Under the pieces are notes generated by a model. The model searched no databases. It was not told where the DNA came from and worked only from the letters and a program-made list of their open reading frames with translations. 64,000 nucleotides of DNA from Thermoanaerobaculia bacterium (lineage in GTDB: Bacteria > Acidobacteriota > Thermoanaerobaculia > Multivoradales > Multivoraceae). Positions 42,815 through 51,729 of the stretch are shown piece by piece; the stretch's first letter is position 1; every line of letters begins with the position of its first letter. The position numbers were made by a program, and so were the translations under genes. The DNA lies in the NCBI GenBank assembly GCA_022826745.1, contig JAJDUI010000009.1:151938-215937 (forward strand). The letters run 5' to 3'.

Positions 42815-44074
42815 ATGCCTCCGCTCGATCCGGCCGTCGTCGACGCGGCGCGAGTCCGCTACGACGCGGCCTGCGCCGCCGGTCTCAGCCTCGACATGAC
42901 CCGGGGCAAGCCGTCGCCGGAGCAACTCGCCCGGTCGCACGGCCTCCTGGCTGCCGTCGAACGAGAGGACAGCCCCGCCGGCGACGGCACCGACTGCCGC
43001 AACTACGGTGGCGATCCGCGCGGCCTGCCGGAGATGCGGGCGATCTTTGGCGAGATCCTCGAGATCGATCCGGAGCTGGTCTTCGTCGGCGGCAACGCGA
43101 GTCTGCAGTGGATGCACGACCTGGTGGTCCAGGCCATGCTGGGCGGCGTCCCCGGCGGCGACCCGTGGGGCGGACCGAAGCGTAAGACGCCGGTGAAGTT
43201 CCTCTGTCCCTGTCCCGGCTACGACCGTCACTTCGCTCTGCTGGAGCGCTACGGCATCGAGATGCTGGCGATCGGGATGGGTGACGACGGCCCGGACGTC
43301 GACGAGGTCGCGCGTCTCGCCGGCGAGGACCGGAACGTCAAGGGGATGTTCTGCGTGCCGCGCTACAGCAATCCGACCGGCGTTACCTACTCGGACGACG
43401 TGGTCGAGGCGATCGCCGCGATGAGGACGGCGGCGCCGGACTTTCGGGTCATCTGGGACGACGCCTACGCGCTGCACGCCTTCGAGGGCGAGCCGGATCG
43501 CCTGGCGAGTCTCTACGATCGTTGCGTCGCCCACGGCAACGAGGATCGGGCGCTCATCGTCACGTCGTTTTCGAAGGTCACCTTCGGCGGCGCCGGTCTG
43601 GCCGCGCTAGCTGCGAGCCCCCGGAACGGCGGCTGGATCCGGGGTTTCCGCTCGATCCAGACGATCGGTCCGAACAAGCTGAACCAGCTTGCTCACGCCC
43701 GCTTCTTCGACGGCAGCGTCGCAAGCGTCCGGGAGCACATGCGAGGACACGCGGAGCTGATCCGGCCGAAGTTCGAGACCGTGCTGCGCGTTCTCGACGA
43801 ATCGCTGGAAGGCCTCGGCGTCGCGACCTGGAGCCGGCCCCGGGGCGGCTACTTCGTGAGTCTGGACACGGAGCCCGGCTGCGCGCGGGCGGTGGTCGAG
43901 ATGGCCGGCCGGGCCGGAGTCAAGCTGACGCCCGCGGGCGCTACTTTCCCGTACGGCGTCGAGCCGCAGGACCGGAACATCCGCATCGCGCCGACGCTGC
44001 CGGGTCTCGACGAGATCGAGACCGCGACCCGGTTGCTCGCCGACTGCGTCGTCCTGGTGAGCGCCGGCTCCTAG
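42815..44074 (+). CDS. Aminotransferase class I/II, aspartate aminotransferase subgroup Ic-like
   Basis: A 419-residue PLP enzyme, starting 4 bp after the preceding stop. The N-terminal 'LDMTRGKPSPEQL', the 'DCRNYGGDPRGLPEMR' and 'GGNASLQWMHD' segments and the PLP lysine in 'TSFSKVTFGGAG' match the atypical aspartate aminotransferases of subgroup Ic (actinobacterial AspT type). 'RYSNPTGVTYS' and 'WDDAYALH' hold the Asn and Asp/Tyr that contact PLP. It would interconvert aspartate/oxaloacetate with glutamate/2-oxoglutarate; the exact substrate is inferred. Its TAG stop is shared, on the opposite strand, with the sulfatase-like gene through a palindromic CTAG. Confidence 0.88.
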   Translation: MPPLDPAVVDAARVRYDAACAAGLSLDMTRGKPSPEQLARSHGLLAAVEREDSPAGDGTDCRNYGGDPRGLPEMRAIFGEILEIDPELVFVGGNASLQWMHDLVVQAMLGGVPGGDPWGGPKRKTPVKFLCPCPGYDRHFALLERYGIEMLAIGMGDDGPDVDEVARLAGEDRNVKGMFCVPRYSNPTGVTYSDDVVEAIAAMRTAAPDFRVIWDDAYALHAFEGEPDRLASLYDRCVAHGNEDRALIVTSFSKVTFGGAGLAALAASPRNGGWIRGFRSIQTIGPNKLNQLAHARFFDGSVASVREHMRGHAELIRPKFETVLRVLDESLEGLGVATWSRPRGGYFVSLDTEPGCARAVVEMAGRAGVKLTPAGATFPYGVEPQDRNIRIAPTLPGLDEIETATRLLADCVVLVSAGS

Positions 44075-45411
44075 TCGATGTAGCCGAGGCTCTTCAACTG
44101 GCGGACGTCCTCCTCGCTGAGGACGTTGCCGCTCCTCGCCTCGTACTTCGGCAGGTCCCGGTACCAGTTCACGAGACGGCGGCCGAGCGGCGGCACCAGG
44201 TCGACCGGCGGCGCCTGGAGCGGCCGTTCCTCTTCCGGGTCGACGGTGAGGTCGAAGTAGACGGTCGTGCGCTTCGAGAAGTCGTGGAGGACCTTGGCGC
44301 CGTCAACCTCCAGGCTGATCTGCAGCGGGTCTTCGTAGGGGGCGCTGCGGCGCGACCTGCCGAGCAGGGCGCTGTGCTTGTCGCCGATGACGTAGCGGGG
44401 TCGCGCCTCGCCGGCCGGCTCGTCGCCGATCGGCACGAGGCTCCGTCCCGCGACGCTCGCGGGGGCTTCGAGTTCGAGCAGGTCGAGCACGGTCGGCAGG
44501 ATGTCGACGACGCCGACCGCCGCCTCGATCCGCCTCCCCTCGGGAATCCCCGGCCCCGCGAGAATCATCGGTATTCGCGCGTTGGGCCAGTGGACGTTCT
44601 TGCCGTGTCCCCAGTAGCCGTGCTCGCCCATGCTCTCCCCGTGGTCGCTCACGAACAGGGTGTACCGGGGGCCGGCCAGAAGTTCGTCGATCGCCTCGGA
44701 CAGTCTGCCTAGCCAGTGGTCGACGTAGTTCACCTCCGACTGGTAGCGCCAGCGCCTCTGCCAGCCGCTGCCGCGCTGCTCGCGAGGCGGCAACGGAGGC
44801 GTGAAGCCCTTTCGTTCCAGGTAGGGGCTGTGGGGATCGGAGAAGTGGACCCAGAGGAAGAGGGGACGCCCGCGCCGGTCCTCGTCGCCGGCGCGCTGGC
44901 GCAGCCATCGCTCGGCCGCCCTGGCGACGTCGTCGGCGTGGCGCTCCATCACCCCGACGGCGTTGCGGGCCTGGGTGAACTCCTCGTCGTAGTGGTCGAA
45001 ACCGCGGTTCAGGCCGACCAGGTCGGCGCGCAGCGTCCAGTTCGAGATGAAGGCGGCCGCCTCGTACCCCGTCTGGCCCAGAATCTCGGCGAGAACCGGG
45101 ATGTCGCTTCGCATCCGTTGGGCGTTTCGACGCGCCCCGTGAGTCGGCGGGTAGAGCGAGGTGAACATCGAGGCGAAGGCGGGGCCGGTCTTGCCGATCG
45201 TGGTGTGCGCGTCCTCGAACAGCACGCCTTCGGCGGCGAGCGCGTCGATCGTCGGCGTCGTGGCTGACTCGCCGCCGTAGGCCCCGAGCGCGTCGGCCCG
45301 CAGGGTGTCCACGGAGAGCAGGACGAGGTGCGGCTCGGCCGCAGGCAGCGGTGCGCAGATCGCGGCCGCCAGCGCCGTGCCGAGGAGGAGGCGTCGTCCG
45401 GCCACGCTCAC
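44071..45411 (-). CDS. Exported sulfatase-superfamily hydrolase with Thr at the nucleophile position
   Basis: A 446-residue alkaline-phosphatase-superfamily enzyme. The start is the GTG at 45411, overlapping the upstream gene's TGA (GTGA); it gives a signal peptide 'LLLGTALAAAICAPLPAAE'. 'LLSVDTLRADALGAYGG', 'VHFSDPHSPY', 'SDHGESMGEHG' and 'GHGKNVHWPNARIPM' are the metal-site motifs. The residue that should be Cys or Ser for formylglycine lies in 'GKTGPAFASM', where a Thr stands, so classical sulfatase chemistry is unlikely. A phosphodiesterase or phosphoethanolamine-transferase-like activity fits better. Coupling to a nucleotidyltransferase suggests a role in envelope polymer or glycolipid modification. 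Confidence 0.82.
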   Translation of the reverse strand: MSVAGRRLLLGTALAAAICAPLPAAEPHLVLLSVDTLRADALGAYGGESATTPTIDALAAEGVLFEDAHTTIGKTGPAFASMFTSLYPPTHGARRNAQRMRSDIPVLAEILGQTGYEAAAFISNWTLRADLVGLNRGFDHYDEEFTQARNAVGVMERHADDVARAAERWLRQRAGDEDRRGRPLFLWVHFSDPHSPYLERKGFTPPLPPREQRGSGWQRRWRYQSEVNYVDHWLGRLSEAIDELLAGPRYTLFVSDHGESMGEHGYWGHGKNVHWPNARIPMILAGPGIPEGRRIEAAVGVVDILPTVLDLLELEAPASVAGRSLVPIGDEPAGEARPRYVIGDKHSALLGRSRRSAPYEDPLQISLEVDGAKVLHDFSKRTTVYFDLTVDPEEERPLQAPPVDLVPPLGRRLVNWYRDLPKYEARSGNVLSEEDVRQLKSLGYID

Positions 45412-46343
45412 GCCGAGACGGCCCCGAACGCGATCGCCTCTTCCTGGGTGTCGATGTCGCGGGCCAGGGACATCGCGTCGACGACCGGCATCCGGACCTT
45501 GCGGTCGGGATGCCTGCGCCGGTGGCGTCGCTTGATGAACATCCGGCGCAGAGCCAGTTCCAGCTCGGACTGCTGGATGACCTTCTCCTTGAGGCGCCGC
45601 GCCGCGCGCGTGCCCGACAGCAACGTGTCCCAGGTAAAGGTCGGAAGGCGGAGGTTCAGGAGGTGGATGAAGTCCTGAACCAGCATGATCCACAGAAGGC
45701 GCCGCGCCATGTAGGCGTTGCGGTACAGGATGGGGCGGTTGCGCGTCCGGTAGCCGAGGTCCATCAAACGGTAGATGAACTTCCAGCGAAGCGCCGCCGA
45801 GTCGAACATGGCCAGGTGACCGGGCAGTACCGGGACGGGCGCGGACGCCCCTTCGGGCTTGACGTGGTACTGCGGCTTCCACCCGGACTCGCCGAGCCGT
45901 TCGGGGTCTCGCGGCGCCTTGATCATCGGGAAGAAGAAGTCCAGGGGGCTGTGGCTCCAGAAGTCGCGGACCACCGTCTTCATCTCGGCGGGGTCGGGAA
46001 CGATGTCGCAGGTGACGATCGCCAGCGGTCCGTCGCCGTGCCGCCGGCGGGCCGTCTCGACGCCGACCTGGATGTTGCGGCCGAAACCGCCGTCGGTGTC
46101 GACGGAAATCCCGTCAGGCAAAGACCGGTAGGCGTGACCGGGTCCGGCGACGTAGATCGGGTCGAAGGCTTCGACCTGGCGGATCCGCTCGATGACCAGT
46201 TCGATCAGCGGCCTGCCGCCGATCTTCACGTCCACGCCCTTGATGCCGGCGAGCGGGTGCTTGGAACGTCCTCCCGGGGGCATGTAGGCGGGCCTGCGGT
46301 CGCTGCCTCCCAGGATGACGAGTGGTACGGATTGGTTGGCCAT
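45408..46343 (-). CDS. MobA-like nucleotidyltransferase
   Basis: A 311-residue protein with the nucleotide-transferase fold. 'VPLVILGGSDRRPAYMPPGGRSKHPLAGI' opens it (G-rich loop and Lys), then 'VKIGGRPLIELVIERI' and 'LAIVTCDIVPDPAEM', where the Asp pair would bind metal. The C-terminal ~110 residues are basic and helical ('RRMFIKRRHRRRHPDRKVRMP') with a hydrophobic 'LLWIMLVQDFIHLLNL' patch that could sit at the membrane. ATG at 46343 is used. The TGA is embedded in the next gene's GTG, so it is translationally coupled to the sulfatase-like enzyme. Substrate unknown; transfer of a nucleotidyl group to a sugar phosphate is the family norm. Confidence 0.75.
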   Translation of the reverse strand: MANQSVPLVILGGSDRRPAYMPPGGRSKHPLAGIKGVDVKIGGRPLIELVIERIRQVEAFDPIYVAGPGHAYRSLPDGISVDTDGGFGRNIQVGVETARRRHGDGPLAIVTCDIVPDPAEMKTVVRDFWSHSPLDFFFPMIKAPRDPERLGESGWKPQYHVKPEGASAPVPVLPGHLAMFDSAALRWKFIYRLMDLGYRTRNRPILYRNAYMARRLLWIMLVQDFIHLLNLRLPTFTWDTLLSGTRAARRLKEKVIQQSELELALRRMFIKRRHRRRHPDRKVRMPVVDAMSLARDIDTQEEAIAFGAVSA

Positions 46344-46475
46344 CGGTCGTCGTCCGGTTCTCTCGTCGGGACGAGCCGATTGTACGCCGGGGATCATCCG
46401 ACGCCCAAGACTCGCCGGGTCTGGCGTTACCATCCGGTGAAACCGCCTCGTTCCGGTCGTCCGCCTCTCTGTTCG

Positions 46476-47651
46476 ATGACACTTCCTCCGCCGCCGACTC
46501 CCGAGGTCGTGGACCGTGACGATCGCTTGGCCGATCTCGCCGAACGCTGGCTGCGCGAGCCGGCCGTTGGCCTGGACACGGAGTTCGTGCGAGAGCGGAC
46601 GTTCTTTGCCCGGCTCGGCCTGATTCAGGTGGCGGACTCGGAGGGCTGCTACCTGGTCGACATGGTCTCGATCAGGGATCGGGCGCCCCTGGTTGCCGTC
46701 GTCCAGGCGCCGGAGGTGACGAAGGTGTTCCATTCGCCGAGCGAGGACCTGGAGATCCTCCATCAAGCCGTCGGCCACCCTCCAGAACCCCTGTTCGACT
46801 GTCAGGTCGCGGCCACGCTGTGCGGACTGGGAGGTTCGCTGGGCTACGTTCGTCTGGTTTCGCGGCTCTTCGATGTCGAGCTGGAGAAGGGCGTGCAGCG
46901 GTCGAACTGGCTGCGGCGTCCGCTCAGTGACGAGCAGGTGCGGTACGCCGGTCTCGACGTGGCCTACCTCCTGCCGGCGCACGAGCGGTTACTGGCGAGG
47001 CTGCGTGAACTCGGCCGGGAAGGCTGGGCCGGGGAGGACTTCGACCGCCTGTTGCAGACGGCCGAAGCGCGTCTGGATCCGGCGTGGTCCTACAACCGGT
47101 TGCGGCGACCGGGCATGTCGAGGCGTCAACTGGCGGCCCTGGAGGCCCTGTCCGCGTGGCGGGAGCGGCGTGCTCGCCGGCGAGACGTGCCGCGGGGTTT
47201 CGTGCTGAAGGACGAGACCCTGGTCGACGTGGCTCGACGCCTGCCACGCACGTCGGAGGATCTGGCCCCGGTGAAGAGCCTGGGGCCGCGCCAGACGCGG
47301 CGGTACGGGCCAAAGCTGCTGGAGCTCGTGCGAGGCGCGCGCTCGCTGCCGGAGGATCAGCTCCCCGGCCGGCTGGAACGCTCCGGCAGGCGGTCCTCGA
47401 GCCGCGTGTCGGAGGGCCTGCGGAAACTGGTTGCCCGAGTCGCCGCCGATCTCGACGTTCCGGCCGAGTTCCTGCTGCCCAGGAGGACGCTCGAGGCCTG
47501 GGCTGCGCGGAGTCTCGAGCGGGGCACGTGGGTCTGGCCGGCGGAGATCGAAGGCTGGCGCCGCTCGGTACTCCAACCTGAAGTGGAATGTTCCGCTCTG
47601 CTCGAGGCTGGCGCATCCAGGAAACGGCGGAACAGGTCGTTACGCCGCTGA
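46476..47651 (+). CDS. rnd: Ribonuclease D
   Basis: A 391-residue DEDD exonuclease. Exo I 'GLDTEFVRERTFFARLGLIQVAD' carries Asp and Glu, Exo II lies around 'FHSPSEDLEIL', and Exo III is 'YAGLDVAYLLP' (Tyr and Asp). A helical HRDC-type domain follows ('ALEALSAWRERRARRRDVPRGFVLKDETLVDVAR'). The ATG at 46476 gives 'MTLPPPPTPEV', a reasonable length compared with the 375 aa of the E. coli enzyme; the longer open frame overlaps the divergent gene and was rejected. It trims 3' ends of tRNA precursors and other stable RNAs. The last ~25 residues are basic and variable. Confidence 0.93.
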   Translation: MTLPPPPTPEVVDRDDRLADLAERWLREPAVGLDTEFVRERTFFARLGLIQVADSEGCYLVDMVSIRDRAPLVAVVQAPEVTKVFHSPSEDLEILHQAVGHPPEPLFDCQVAATLCGLGGSLGYVRLVSRLFDVELEKGVQRSNWLRRPLSDEQVRYAGLDVAYLLPAHERLLARLRELGREGWAGEDFDRLLQTAEARLDPAWSYNRLRRPGMSRRQLAALEALSAWRERRARRRDVPRGFVLKDETLVDVARRLPRTSEDLAPVKSLGPRQTRRYGPKLLELVRGARSLPEDQLPGRLERSGRRSSSRVSEGLRKLVARVAADLDVPAEFLLPRRTLEAWAARSLERGTWVWPAEIEGWRRSVLQPEVECSALLEAGASRKRRNRSLRR

Positions 47652-47704
47652 AGGGCAGGGGCCCCGGATGAGAGTTACGGGGACTGGGGGTAGAGTCCGC
47701 CGCC

Positions 47705-48316
47705 GTGAAAGAGGTGATTGCGCAGGCGCACGACATCGGCGACCTGTACGGTCTGTTCGGCCGGCGGGCGCCGGAAGCCGTGGTTGTACCGCGGTCTGCC
47801 GTTCCACAGCCTCAGCGGGCTCTCCTGGATCACGAAGATCACATGACGGTGACCCTGGAGGCCCACCATGGGGCCGCGGTCGACGTCGATGTCCTGGATC
47901 GCGTCGCGTACGACGGACGCTACGCGCGCAGAATCCTCCTGCGGCGTGCCGGCGCCAGGGCCGTCGCGCCGGGACAATCCGCCGGCGTGGTGCTGTTCGG
48001 GATCGTGCTCATCGACTTCCGGTTCACGAGGGAGGCAGCCCGGCGCGAGATCCTCAGCGAAACGACTCCGCTCGGCCATGTGTTGATTCGCCACAGCCGG
48101 TTGCGGCGGATCAGCACCCACTGTCTGCTCGAGATCGAGCCGGACGGCGAGATGCGGCGCCACTTCGGTCTGGGCGACCGGGTGGACTGCAAAGGGCCGC
48201 GCGTTCATGGCCGTCTCGCGACGATCTTCTGCGATGGGCAACCTGCGGTCGAACTCCTCGAAGTCGTGCCGCCCGGTCCTGCTGCCGTCAGGCTCGCTCG
48301 ATCGGGAAGGAGATGA
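47705..48316 (+). CDS. Chorismate-lyase-like (UbiC/UTRA-fold) protein
   Basis: A 203-residue cytoplasmic protein started by GTG at 47705. The pattern 'YARRILLRRAG...VLFGIVLIDFRFT', 'REILSETTPLGHVLIRHSRLRR' and 'VHGRLATIFCDGQPAVELLEVV' resembles the chorismate pyruvate-lyase/UTRA fold: an Arg-rich strand, a 'PLG-x-L' turn, and a Glu near the C-terminus that in UbiC is catalytic. No DNA-binding domain precedes it, so it is not a GntR-type regulator. Which small molecule it acts on is unknown, and no quinone biosynthesis genes are adjacent. Its end overlaps the convergent epmA gene by 29 bp. The family assignment is tentative. Confidence 0.55.
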   Translation: MKEVIAQAHDIGDLYGLFGRRAPEAVVVPRSAVPQPQRALLDHEDHMTVTLEAHHGAAVDVDVLDRVAYDGRYARRILLRRAGARAVAPGQSAGVVLFGIVLIDFRFTREAARREILSETTPLGHVLIRHSRLRRISTHCLLEIEPDGEMRRHFGLGDRVDCKGPRVHGRLATIFCDGQPAVELLEVVPPGPAAVRLARSGRR

Positions 48317-49274
48317 GTTCGTCGATGCTTCCGGCTTCAAGATCGAGACCGAGCAGCCGGTCGAAGCCGAGGGCTACTCCCGCGCAGGGCGGGAGCCCCG
48401 ACTCCAGCGCGGCCAGGAACCGGGACGGAACAGGCGGTAGCGGCCGGCCGGTTCCGCGGCGGCTCGCCAGGTCGCGTTCCATGCGCTGCCGCTGTTCGGC
48501 CGGGTCGCGGAGTTCGCCGTAGCCGTTGGCGAGCTCGATGTCCCCGACGTAGGCCTCGAAGCGCTCGGCGGTGTGGGGGTCGGAAGCGTTCAATTGCGCC
48601 ATCGCGGCCTGGGAGGCGGGATAGTCGAAGACGACCGTGACGCGGTCGGGCGCGAACTCAGGCTCCACCCGTTCGCCGAACAGCCGGGACAGCAGGTCGT
48701 CCCGGTCGAGGCCGCTGGTGTCGACCGGTGAAGGACCGTCCGCGACGGCCCGGCGCAGGGCCTGGATCGAGGCTTCCTGCGGATCGATCCCGGCGTGCCG
48801 CCGCATGAGATCGGCGTAGCTGACATAGGTCGCCGGTTCCAGGCGGCGCGAGCCCCCGAGAAGGGTCTCGATCAGGGCCGCGACTTCCCGCATCAGCCGG
48901 TGCACGTCCCATCCCACCCGGTACCACTCGAGGATCGTGAACTCGGGGTTGTGCCAGCGTCCGCGCTCGCCGCCGCGGAACGCCTTGCATACCTGGTAGA
49001 TCGAGCCGGAACCCGCGGCCAGCATCCGCTTCATGGCGAGTTCCGGCGAGGTCTGGAGGTACATCCGCCGGCCGTCGATGCCAGGGGCGTCGACGGTGGA
49101 GCTCAGGGGCTCCAGATGCAGGTCGAGGGTGGTCTCGGCGGACAGCAGGGGGGTTTCGACCTCGAGCACGTCCCGCTCGGCGAAGAAGGCGCGCAGCCTG
49201 GCGAGCATGGCCGCGCGTCGGTTCAGCGCGGTCAACCCGGCGGTGGGCCGCCACTTCGCGGCGTCGCCCGTCAC
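48288..49274 (-). CDS. epmA: EF-P--(R)-beta-lysine ligase
   Basis: A 328-residue truncated class II lysyl-tRNA-synthetase-like protein without the anticodon-binding domain. Class II motifs: 'ERDVLEVETPLLS', 'YLQTSPELAMKRMLAAGSG' and 'FRGGERGRWHNPEFTILEWYR' (motif 2), and 'GVALGFDRLLGL' (motif 3). EpmA attaches beta-lysine to the conserved Lys of elongation factor P. It lies 8 bp downstream of efp on the same strand, strong support for the assignment. The lysine 2,3-aminomutase EpmB that supplies beta-lysine is not in the window. Confidence 0.94.
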   Translation of the reverse strand: MTGDAAKWRPTAGLTALNRRAAMLARLRAFFAERDVLEVETPLLSAETTLDLHLEPLSSTVDAPGIDGRRMYLQTSPELAMKRMLAAGSGSIYQVCKAFRGGERGRWHNPEFTILEWYRVGWDVHRLMREVAALIETLLGGSRRLEPATYVSYADLMRRHAGIDPQEASIQALRRAVADGPSPVDTSGLDRDDLLSRLFGERVEPEFAPDRVTVVFDYPASQAAMAQLNASDPHTAERFEAYVGDIELANGYGELRDPAEQRQRMERDLASRRGTGRPLPPVPSRFLAALESGLPPCAGVALGFDRLLGLDLEAGSIDELISFPIERA

Positions 49275-49282
49275 CGTCCGCC

Positions 49283-49852
49283 TCAGGTCTTGCCGCGGGA
49301 AACGTACTCGCCGGTGCGGGTGTCGACCCGGATGGACTCGCCCGTCTGGATGAAGAGCGGCACCTTGACGACCGCGCCGGTCTCGAGCTTGGCCGGCTTG
49401 CTGCCGCCGCTGGAGGTGTCGCCCTTGAGTCCGGGATCCGTTTCGACCACCTCACGAGTCACGAAGTTCGGCGCCGCGACGAGGATCGGATGGCCGTTCC
49501 AGAGCGTCACGCTGCAGATGTCCTCCTCCTTGATCCACTGCTCGGTGCCGCCCAGGGCCGCGGCGTCGGCCTCGACCTGGTCGTAGGTGTCCGGGTTCAT
49601 GAAGAACCAGTGCTCGCCGTCGGTGTAGAGGTACTGCATCGAGGTCTCGATGACGTCGGCGCCTTCGAGCAGATCTCCCGGCTTGTAGGTCTTCTCGTTG
49701 ACCCGTCCGTTCAGGAGGTTGCGCATCTTGACGCGGGTGAACGCCTGTCCCTTGCCGGGCTTGATGAAGGCGCACGAGATGATCACGTTCGGCTCGCCGT
49801 TCTCGAGGACCTTGAGTCCGGTGCGAACCTGGTTCATGTTGTAGCTGGCCAT
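49283..49852 (-). CDS. efp: Elongation factor P
   Basis: A 189-residue EF-P with the usual three beta-barrel domains. The loop tip 'IKPGKGQAF' puts a Lys at position 34, the site modified by EpmA, encoded directly downstream. '[28 protein letters not shown]' and the C-terminal '[16 protein letters not shown]' are standard. EF-P relieves ribosome stalling at polyproline; this window encodes several proteins with Pro-rich segments (for example at 11904 and 39974) that would depend on it. Confidence 0.96.
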   Translation of the reverse strand: MASYNMNQVRTGLKVLENGEPNVIISCAFIKPGKGQAFTRVKMRNLLNGRVNEKTYKPGDLLEGADVIETSMQYLYTDGEHWFFMNPDTYDQVEADAAALGGTEQWIKEEDICSVTLWNGHPILVAAPNFVTREVVETDPGLKGDTSSGGSKPAKLETGAVVKVPLFIQTGESIRVDTRTGEYVSRGKT

Positions 49853-50017
49853 CGATCCCGAACGCCCCTCCGTCGGCGCCTGTCGCTGCGGCGAACCCTA
49901 GCAGCAGGCCGCAGTGAAACTCACCGCCTCCTGCCTGCGTTGTATGGCGGTAAGGGCGGCAGTTCCCGGTCCTTCCCGGCCGCGACGGAAGCCCTGCCCC
50001 GAACGAGGGAGAACGCG

Positions 50018-51202
50018 ATGACGAACCAGCCTTCGATCCCCGCTCCGGATTCCAACGCTCCAGGTGCTCGTTGCGGCCTGGCGCTCGCCGCGCTGGTCGC
50101 GGCGACTGTGCTTTCGGCGCCGGCTTTCGCCGAGTTCGACGAGAGCCACCGCTTTGACGCCCGTTCGCTGGAGGTCACCAACCTGATCGGCAAGGTGGCT
50201 ATCGGGCAGGCAACCGGCGACGAGTTCGAGGTCGACGTCTCCGTGCGCGGCGCCGACGGCGTACGCCGCAACATCGACATCGAGCAGGAGCGAGGTTCCC
50301 GCGCCCGGCTGGACGTCGTCTTCCCGGTCGACGACGAGCGCCGCTTCGTGTATCCGGAGTTCAGCCGCCGTCGGGCCCAGCTCTGGTTCCGCGAGGGTCG
50401 ATCCAGCAGCCTGCTGGGGGAAATCCTGCGGGCCGTCTCGGGTCGTCGGATACGGGTCCAGAGGAGCGGTAGCGGCATGGAGGTCTGGGCGGACCTGACG
50501 ATCCGCGTGCCGGAGGGGGCGTCGCTCACGCTCCAGCACGGCGCCGGCGACGTGGAAGTCCGGGACCTCGTCGCCGACCTGGAGATCGACGTGAAGGCCG
50601 GAGTGATGGCGGCGGCCGGACTCGACGGCCAGGTCGAGCTCGACGTTGGCAGTGGCGGGCTGACCGTGGAGGACGTTCGCGGCCGGCTGGTGATGGACAC
50701 GGGCAGCGGCGGGGCCAGCCTGGACCGCTTCGAGGGCGCCGAGCTGTCGATCGACACGGGCAGCGGCTCCGTGGCCGTCTCCGAGGTGTCGGCGGAGGCA
50801 GTTGAAATCGACACGGGCAGTGGCGGCGTGACGGTGGACGGCGTGGAAACCAGGAGGCTCATGATCGACACGGGGAGTGGCAGCGTGCGGGTCGAGTCCG
50901 CGGGCGCCGATTCCGCGGTGATCGATACGGGCAGCGGCAGAGTGCACCTGGCTCTGGAGCGAATGGGCGACGGCAGGTTCGAGATCGACACCGGCTCGGG
51001 CAGCATCGTCATGCTGGTCCCGGGCGATCTGTCGGCCCGCTTCGACATCGACATCGGCAGTGGCGGCATCGATGTCGACGTGCCGATCGCGAAGACGCTG
51101 CACAAGTCGCGGGGCGAGATGCGGTTCATTGCCGGGGACGGCGATGCGAGCGTCGTCCTCGACACCGGCTCCGGCGGCGTCCGCGTCGCGAGCGTCGACT
51201 AG
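50018..51202 (+). CDS. Exported DUF4097-type beta-helix protein
   Basis: A 394-residue secreted protein (ATG at 50018 after 'GAGGGAG'; signal 'LALAALVAATVLSAPAFAE'). After a beta-rich first part it becomes a repetitive right-handed helix, each rung marked by 'DTGSG' or a variant ('MDTGSGG', 'IDTGSGS', 'IDTGSGR', 'IDIGSGG'), eight or more rungs about 18-26 residues apart from residue 205 on. This is the DUF4097 (putative adhesin) pattern. No enzymatic site is evident. It stands alone between efp (divergent) and the EVE gene (convergent). Regular repeats at DNA level in 50690-51190 are explained by this coding pattern. Confidence 0.82.
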   Translation: MTNQPSIPAPDSNAPGARCGLALAALVAATVLSAPAFAEFDESHRFDARSLEVTNLIGKVAIGQATGDEFEVDVSVRGADGVRRNIDIEQERGSRARLDVVFPVDDERRFVYPEFSRRRAQLWFREGRSSSLLGEILRAVSGRRIRVQRSGSGMEVWADLTIRVPEGASLTLQHGAGDVEVRDLVADLEIDVKAGVMAAAGLDGQVELDVGSGGLTVEDVRGRLVMDTGSGGASLDRFEGAELSIDTGSGSVAVSEVSAEAVEIDTGSGGVTVDGVETRRLMIDTGSGSVRVESAGADSAVIDTGSGRVHLALERMGDGRFEIDTGSGSIVMLVPGDLSARFDIDIGSGGIDVDVPIAKTLHKSRGEMRFIAGDGDASVVLDTGSGGVRVASVD

Positions 51203-51217
51203 TCCGGGTTCCTCCGG

Positions 51218-51703
51218 CTACGCGGCGCCGGCGACGCCCGCCATCTCGCAGACAATCCCCCACTCCCGGGCCGTGACCGGCTGCACCGAGAGCCGCTGAC
51301 CCCGGCGGAGCAGGGCCATGCCTTCCAGGTCAGGCCGCTGACGCAACTCGGCCAGCGTGACGGGCTCGTCGAACCTGCACTCGAACTCGATGTCGACGAG
51401 GTACCAGCGCGGGTTTTCCGGGTCCGACTTCGGATCGTAGTGCCCGTCGTCCGGATCGAACTGGGTCGGATCGGGGTACGACTCGCTGCACACGCGCGCC
51501 AGGCCGACGACCGCGGTCGGCTTGGCGTTCGAGTGGTAGTAGAGGACCCCGTCGCCGATCCGCATCCGGTCCCGCATCAGGTTGCGGGCCTGGTAGTTGC
51601 GCACGCCGTCCCAGTAGGTCTTGCCGTCGCGTTCCAGGTCGTCGATCGAGTACTCGCCCGGTTCGCTCTTCATCAGCCAGTACTGGCGGGGTTCGTCGGT
51701 CAT
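51218..51703 (-). CDS. EVE-domain protein
   Basis: A 161-residue single-domain EVE protein of the PUA-like fold. It starts 'YWLMKSEPGEYSIDDLERDG' with 'WDGVRNYQARNLMRDRMRIGDGVLYYHSN' and ends 'QPVTAREWGIV', all standard for the family. EVE proteins are thought to bind modified bases in DNA or RNA. It lies 26 bp downstream of the arginase gene on the same strand. Because the island's DUF262 protein carries a distantly similar module, this gene is a useful within-genome comparison. No effector domain is attached. Confidence 0.93.
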   Translation of the reverse strand: MTDEPRQYWLMKSEPGEYSIDDLERDGKTYWDGVRNYQARNLMRDRMRIGDGVLYYHSNAKPTAVVGLARVCSESYPDPTQFDPDDGHYDPKSDPENPRWYLVDIEFECRFDEPVTLAELRQRPDLEGMALLRRGQRLSVQPVTAREWGIVCEMAGVAGAA

Positions 51704-51729
51704 GAGGGGTCTCCTGGTCGTTGCAACCG

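Noticed and set aside
50690..51190. Regularly spaced short DNA repeats that could suggest a CRISPR-like array
   Set aside because: They encode the DTGSG rungs of the DUF4097 beta-helix in frame; spacing is irregular and the repeats are degenerate.
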